Below, piece after piece: positions 31,132 to 34,446 of a stretch of 34,446 nt of DNA; the stretch's first letter is position 1; each line of letters starts with the position of its first letter. The notes beneath the pieces are model-generated. The model had not been told where the DNA came from. It searched no databases and saw only the letters and a program-made list of their open reading frames with translations. Source of the DNA: Pseudomonadota bacterium (GTDB lineage Bacteria > Pseudomonadota > Alphaproteobacteria > Micropepsales > Micropepsaceae); assembly GCA_025360685.1 (NCBI GenBank), contig JANYBR010000505.1:1-34446 (forward strand). The letters run 5' to 3'. A program made the translations under genes and the position numbers.

Positions 31132-32594
31132 AGTGTCTTGCCCCCGCCATGGTTGCCGGCCGCACTGCTGTTTCCAGCCACGATGACCGCATTGATCAGC
31201 GAGTCTGCATCCGATTCATTGGTTCTGTGATTGAAGATCGCCGCACGAATGACCACCCTGCCGTCGATGACGGTCGCGGACGGCGCGGCGACTCCGGTTT
31301 CCTGCAATGTGGCAACGATATCCGCATTGAGCGCGTCGTCGCCGCGATGGCGGAAGCAGACGATGTTGAGTTGCGCCGGCGCCACCAGTTCGAGCGCGGA
31401 TTCCGAGCGAACGCGCCGTTCCAGATGCCGCGCGACGGCACAGGTGTGCGCCATCACTGCGCCCAGCCGGTCCGTGCCATAGGTCTTGAGCGTGAACCAG
31501 GTCTTGAGCGCGCGAAAGCCGCGCGACAGATCGGGACCGAAATCGCAGGGCCACGGTGAGCCGCCGGCAAGGCCGCGCGTATCCCGGCGCAGATAGGCTG
31601 CCGGCGCGTCGAACGTTCTGAGGTGGCGTTCGCCGTCGCGCACCAGCACGAAGCCGGCGTCGTAGGGAACCTGGGCCCATTTGTGGAAATCAAGGGCGAT
31701 CGAGTCGGCGCGCTGGATTCCTGCCAAACGCGGCGCGAGTTCCGGCGACATCATCGCCAATGCGCCATAGGCGCCGTCGACGTGGAAAGTCAGGTGCTCA
31801 CGTTCGCAAAGTTCGGCCAGCGCAGTCAGGTCGTCAATGGCGCCGATATCAACCGAGCCCGCAGTCCCGACCACGAGGAATGGAGCCAGACCAGCTTGCC
31901 GATCGGCATTGATCCTCTCCTGCAAAGCCTCAATGTCGATGCGATGCAGCCGGTCCACCCCGATCTGGCGCAGCGCATCGGTTCCGAAACCCGCCATGTC
32001 CATCGCCTTGGCGATGCAACCATGCGCGGCCTTCGACGTGTAGGCGCAGAGGGTCTTCTCACTGGCGGCAATGCCGCGGCGGCGGACGCCTTCGCCCAAT
32101 GCATGGGTGCGCGCGACAAGCAGAGCCATGAAATTTGCCATCGAAGTGCCGGTGACGAACAGGCCGCTGGCGCCTTGCGGAAAATCGAAGAGCTGGCGCA
32201 TCCAGGCGAGAATCTGCCGCTCGACCACGATGGGCATGTGGTCCCGGCCGCCGAGATTGGCATTGAGGCCCGCGGCCAGCAACTCCGCCAGCATGCCGGC
32301 CGCGTTGCCGCCGCCATGCACCCAGCCCATGAAGCCCGGATGAATATTGCCCGTTGCATACGGTGCGATCGAACGGGTGAATTCCGCATAAACTTCGTGC
32401 AACGCTTCGGCTTCATGCGGGATGGGGGTATGGAATCGCGCGCGGACCGAATCGGGAATGGGCTGCCAGACGGGCCTTTCGCGCACTTTGGCGAGATGGT
32501 CGATCATGTCGTCCAGCATGCGGTGACCCTCAGCCCGCAGCTCGTCCCAATTGTCGGGATCCAGATCCAGCCGATGGGACACGATGTCGGTCAC
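31128..32594 (-). CDS. Group II pyridoxal-phosphate decarboxylase (aromatic/acidic amino-acid decarboxylase-like)
   Basis: This is a 488-residue fold-type I PLP enzyme of the DDC/GAD family. Visible active-site residues: His191 in SKAAHGCIAKAM (stacks on PLP), Asp273 in FHVDGAYGAL (pairs with the pyridine N), and the Schiff-base Lys305 in LDFHKWAQVPYDAG. Tyr334 in DAPAAYLRRD aligns with the catalytic-loop Tyr of human DDC (position 332), whose loss turns plant homologs into aldehyde synthases; its presence argues for straight decarboxylation to an amine. ATG 32594 overlaps the ATP-grasp stop by 4 bases, and its own stop overlaps the rubredoxin start. The amino-acid substrate is not evident. 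Confidence 0.93.
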   Translation of the reverse strand: MTDIVSHRLDLDPDNWDELRAEGHRMLDDMIDHLAKVRERPVWQPIPDSVRARFHTPIPHEAEALHEVYAEFTRSIAPYATGNIHPGFMGWVHGGGNAAGMLAELLAAGLNANLGGRDHMPIVVERQILAWMRQLFDFPQGASGLFVTGTSMANFMALLVARTHALGEGVRRRGIAASEKTLCAYTSKAAHGCIAKAMDMAGFGTDALRQIGVDRLHRIDIEALQERINADRQAGLAPFLVVGTAGSVDIGAIDDLTALAELCEREHLTFHVDGAYGALAMMSPELAPRLAGIQRADSIALDFHKWAQVPYDAGFVLVRDGERHLRTFDAPAAYLRRDTRGLAGGSPWPCDFGPDLSRGFRALKTWFTLKTYGTDRLGAVMAHTCAVARHLERRVRSESALELVAPAQLNIVCFRHRGDDALNADIVATLQETGVAAPSATVIDGRVVIRAAIFNHRTNESDADSLINAVIVAGNSSAAGNHGGGKTL

Positions 32595-33841
32595 GCTGCC
32601 TGCATTCGTTCCTTGCGCGCGTGACGATAGAGCATCGCCACAAAAGCGTCGAATACTTTGCGCATCTGCTGCGTCTTGTAGGGAAAGATGTCGACTGGAT
32701 CCATGTCGTGCACGATGGCGGTGTTGTCGGCCTCGAAGATCAGAAGCTTGCCGTCCTTAGTCTCGGCACAGTCGATGGTGCAGTACTCGACTCCAATATG
32801 ACGGGCCAATTCCGCCAGCGCGACGTGATGGCGCGCGCCGAATTCGTCGTCGAACAGGCCCATGAAGCGGGCCTCTTCCGCGCGGTTCGCTTCGTTCAGG
32901 ACCATGTCGGCGTTCAGGTACCAGATCTTCCACTGCTCGGAGATCGCCATATGGCAGGCATAGGCCTTGCCGTCTACGAGGACGATGCGGTACTTGCGGA
33001 ACAGTCCGTCGGCACTCGAATAGTCGACAAAGCGCGAGATGAAGAACGTGTCTTCGGGGCGCGTTTCAAGGTACGCGGCGATGGCCGCGGCGTCGTCCAG
33101 CTTCTCAAGACCGAGCCCGGCATGTGAGCCGATCGGGCGCACGATGACGGGAAATTCGCCGTCCTGCAGCACATCCGTCAGGCGGCAGGCATCAAGCGAG
33201 AGATTTATCAGCCAGTCGCGCGCGATCCGGTTGGTAAGGGGAATCTCGAGTCCCGGTATCGGCCGCAGCGACTCGCAAAGTGTGTGCCGGTCGAGTCCGA
33301 GAATGTGCTTGGGCCGATTGAGCATCGGCCGCGGCCAGTGCGGCACAAGGCGCTCGATCAGCGCCAGAGTCTCGCGCGACTTGGCATCGTCGGGCGCCAG
33401 CACGATCGCGACATCATGATCCGGCAGCGGGTTCGGCAAGGGTAAGCCCGGCACGACATAGAGCGAGATCAGCTCGATATCCGAGCCTGCAAGCAGGAAC
33501 TCGATCGGCGTGTTGCCGCCAATGTCCATCTGCGCCGCCAGAGCCAGCACGCGCAATTTCGGCGACGCGGCGGCGCACGGCGAACGGAAGAGCTGTTGAT
33601 AGCGCAACGAGTCCGCCTGGATGGCCAGGCCGGTCTTTTGATCGCCCATCAGCTGGGAAATGATCGACAGGTCCATGCCGATCCCGGCGCCCTTCGCATC
33701 GTCGGTAATCTGCGCCACCAACCGCTTCCAGTGCGGCATCATATCGACGCCGGCGAATGCCATGCGGGTATAGACCGCGGTACCTTGCCGGTCGGTCCAC
33801 AGGCCAGGCTCGGAGCTGAGCCGGATGGTTTCAGCGGCCAT
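32591..33841 (-). CDS. ATP-grasp ligase, RimK/glutathione synthase-like
   Basis: This is a 416-residue protein. The N-terminal third (to about 90) matches nothing I recognise. A pre-ATP-grasp region follows (KLRVLALAAQMDIGGNTPIEFLLAGSD at 95-121, DHDVAIVLAPDDA at 141-153, RPMLNRPKHILGLDRHTL). The ATP-grasp fold has PVIVRPIGSHAGLGLEKL (231-248) and the Mg-binding Asp357 and Glu370-Asn373 (IFEADN). Such enzymes activate a carboxylate as an acyl-phosphate and join it to an amine or thiol. Its start overlaps the unknown upstream gene by 11 bases and has GGAG at 8 bases; its stop overlaps the decarboxylase. Acceptor and donor are unknown. Confidence 0.87.
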   Translation of the reverse strand: MAAETIRLSSEPGLWTDRQGTAVYTRMAFAGVDMMPHWKRLVAQITDDAKGAGIGMDLSIISQLMGDQKTGLAIQADSLRYQQLFRSPCAAASPKLRVLALAAQMDIGGNTPIEFLLAGSDIELISLYVVPGLPLPNPLPDHDVAIVLAPDDAKSRETLALIERLVPHWPRPMLNRPKHILGLDRHTLCESLRPIPGLEIPLTNRIARDWLINLSLDACRLTDVLQDGEFPVIVRPIGSHAGLGLEKLDDAAAIAAYLETRPEDTFFISRFVDYSSADGLFRKYRIVLVDGKAYACHMAISEQWKIWYLNADMVLNEANRAEEARFMGLFDDEFGARHHVALAELARHIGVEYCTIDCAETKDGKLLIFEADNTAIVHDMDPVDIFPYKTQQMRKVFDAFVAMLYRHARKERMQAA

Positions 33842-34446
33842 GGGAAGTCTCCATTGTCCGTTGCGGAGTGTAATGCACGACGGTTTTCGCGTGCTCGCGA
33901 TTTTTCAAAATCAGCTCGATCTTGCCAAGGACGATCGACACATCCGCCATGAGTCGCTCGACCGCGCGCTCCGCCGCGTTGGGCCCTGGCGACCAGGTCT
34001 CGAACAGATTGCGCGATCCGATTGCAATCCGAAGCGCGGCCGTGAGGTTGCCGTCGAGATTCAGTTTGACGGGTTGGCCGATATGGCAGGGCTTGCCAGC
34101 GAGCGAGAGCTGCTCGGGACTGGCATCGAACCTGAGCTCATCGCTGATGTCGCGGTTCAGCGCGCGATAGATCTCGCTCATCGCGTCCGCTTCGAGAAAG
34201 TCCTGATCGGCGCGAATGACAAAGGGAAATATTGTTGGCGACGCGAACTCTTCGTCGAGGAGTCCCTTTTGGTGAAGCCCGGCCGGTATGGTGAGCGGTT
34301 CAAGACGGTGGGCACCGGCGATCGCTCGCCGTATGGCGTGGGCGATTCCGGCAACAACGTCCCGACGGTAAGTCAGCGGCAACGTGTAATAGGTGCGCAT
34401 TTCTTCCAGCGCAGCTTCCCAGCGCAGCCACTGGCCAAGATTCGGC
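33831..34446 (-). CDS. Unrecognised protein at the head of the ATP-grasp/decarboxylase operon (5' end outside window)
   Basis: At least 205 codons are visible; the frame is open through the right edge, where upstream codons read LGQWLRWEAALEEM, so the ATG at 34400 is probably internal. There is no signal peptide or membrane segment in the visible part. The most distinctive stretch is SLAGKPCHIGQPVKLNLD followed by TAALRIAIGSRNLFETW, which looks like a conserved catalytic or binding core. A C-terminal helix (AAERAVERLMADVSIVLGKIELILKNRE) ends the protein. I cannot name the family. The 11-base overlap with the ATP-grasp gene ties it to that pathway. Confidence 0.8.
   Translation of the reverse strand, partial: PNLGQWLRWEAALEEMRTYYTLPLTYRRDVVAGIAHAIRRAIAGAHRLEPLTIPAGLHQKGLLDEEFASPTIFPFVIRADQDFLEADAMSEIYRALNRDISDELRFDASPEQLSLAGKPCHIGQPVKLNLDGNLTAALRIAIGSRNLFETWSPGPNAAERAVERLMADVSIVLGKIELILKNREHAKTVVHYTPQRTMETSHGR

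Noticed and set aside
31128..32594. PLP enzyme as an oxygen-dependent aldehyde synthase needing rubredoxin
   Set aside because: The catalytic-loop Tyr (Tyr334) is retained, whereas known aldehyde synthases of this family have lost it.
1..34446. Mobile elements, tRNA/rRNA genes, CRISPR arrays, prophage or defence systems
   Set aside because: Reading both strands showed no transposase, integrase, cas, restriction, toxin-antitoxin or tRNA-like sequence, and no regularly spaced repeats.

Overview
The window is GC-rich and almost fully coding, and it reads as an alphaproteobacterial chromosome. Supporting signs are a Caulobacter-type CC0125/CC1285 family lipoprotein, a PAS_5-type protein, a psd-pssA pair, frequent GTG/TTG starts and many ATGA-type overlaps. 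No closer placement is justified from sequence alone. I see no rRNA, tRNA, CRISPR array, transposase, integrase or plasmid gene, so this looks like a core/accessory mosaic rather than a mobile island. No stretch longer than 300 bases lacks a gene; the longest gaps are about 120-185 bases (around 3447-3564, 11354-11522, 16389-16572 and 29307-29475).

Layout. (1) 1-3564, minus strand: two tandem KUP potassium transporter genes (the second cut by the window edge) behind a structured leader, and a CHAP-domain lipoprotein. (2) 3565-8655, minus strand: a processive-type GT2 glycosyltransferase, then a tightly packed four-gene efflux operon (TetR repressor, HlyD lipoprotein, ABC ATPase, ABC-2 permease) behind a near-perfect 30-bp palindromic operator. 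(3) 8767-13774: a divergent lipoprotein, TusA-like protein, FATP-type acyl-CoA synthetase, a convergent intergenic repeat with nested inverted repeats, a GFA-fold/cysteine hydrolase pair, and a luciferase-like flavin monooxygenase. (4) 13848-19130: an amidase divergent from a zinc alcohol dehydrogenase, a PAS_5 protein, an MDR reductase and two small conserved proteins, ending in a clear terminator. (5) 19219-20678: psd-pssA, the phosphatidylethanolamine pathway. (6) 20675-25341, minus strand: a TPP enzyme, an M20 amidohydrolase, two small membrane proteins (DUF4337, DUF1003) and a secreted M15-like peptidase. (7) 25434-27470: an ArsR regulator, two SRPBCC proteins and a YceI protein in one operon with a good promoter. 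(8) 27480-30851: a Baeyer-Villiger monooxygenase divergent from a second ArsR regulator, a globin, and a third SRPBCC protein. (9) 30952-34446, minus strand: four overlapping genes encoding an unrecognised protein, an ATP-grasp ligase, a group II PLP decarboxylase and a 59-residue rubredoxin.

The most distinctive part is region 9. Every junction overlaps (11, 4 and 4 bases), which argues that an ATP-dependent ligation, a PLP decarboxylation and an electron-transfer protein serve one pathway that I cannot match to a known one. Regions 7 and 8 form a second theme: two related ArsR regulators lacking the classical metal-binding cysteines sit beside three SRPBCC ligand-binding proteins, a YceI lipid-binding protein, a BVMO and a globin. 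This suggests sensing and oxidation of small hydrophobic molecules, but that link is inference.
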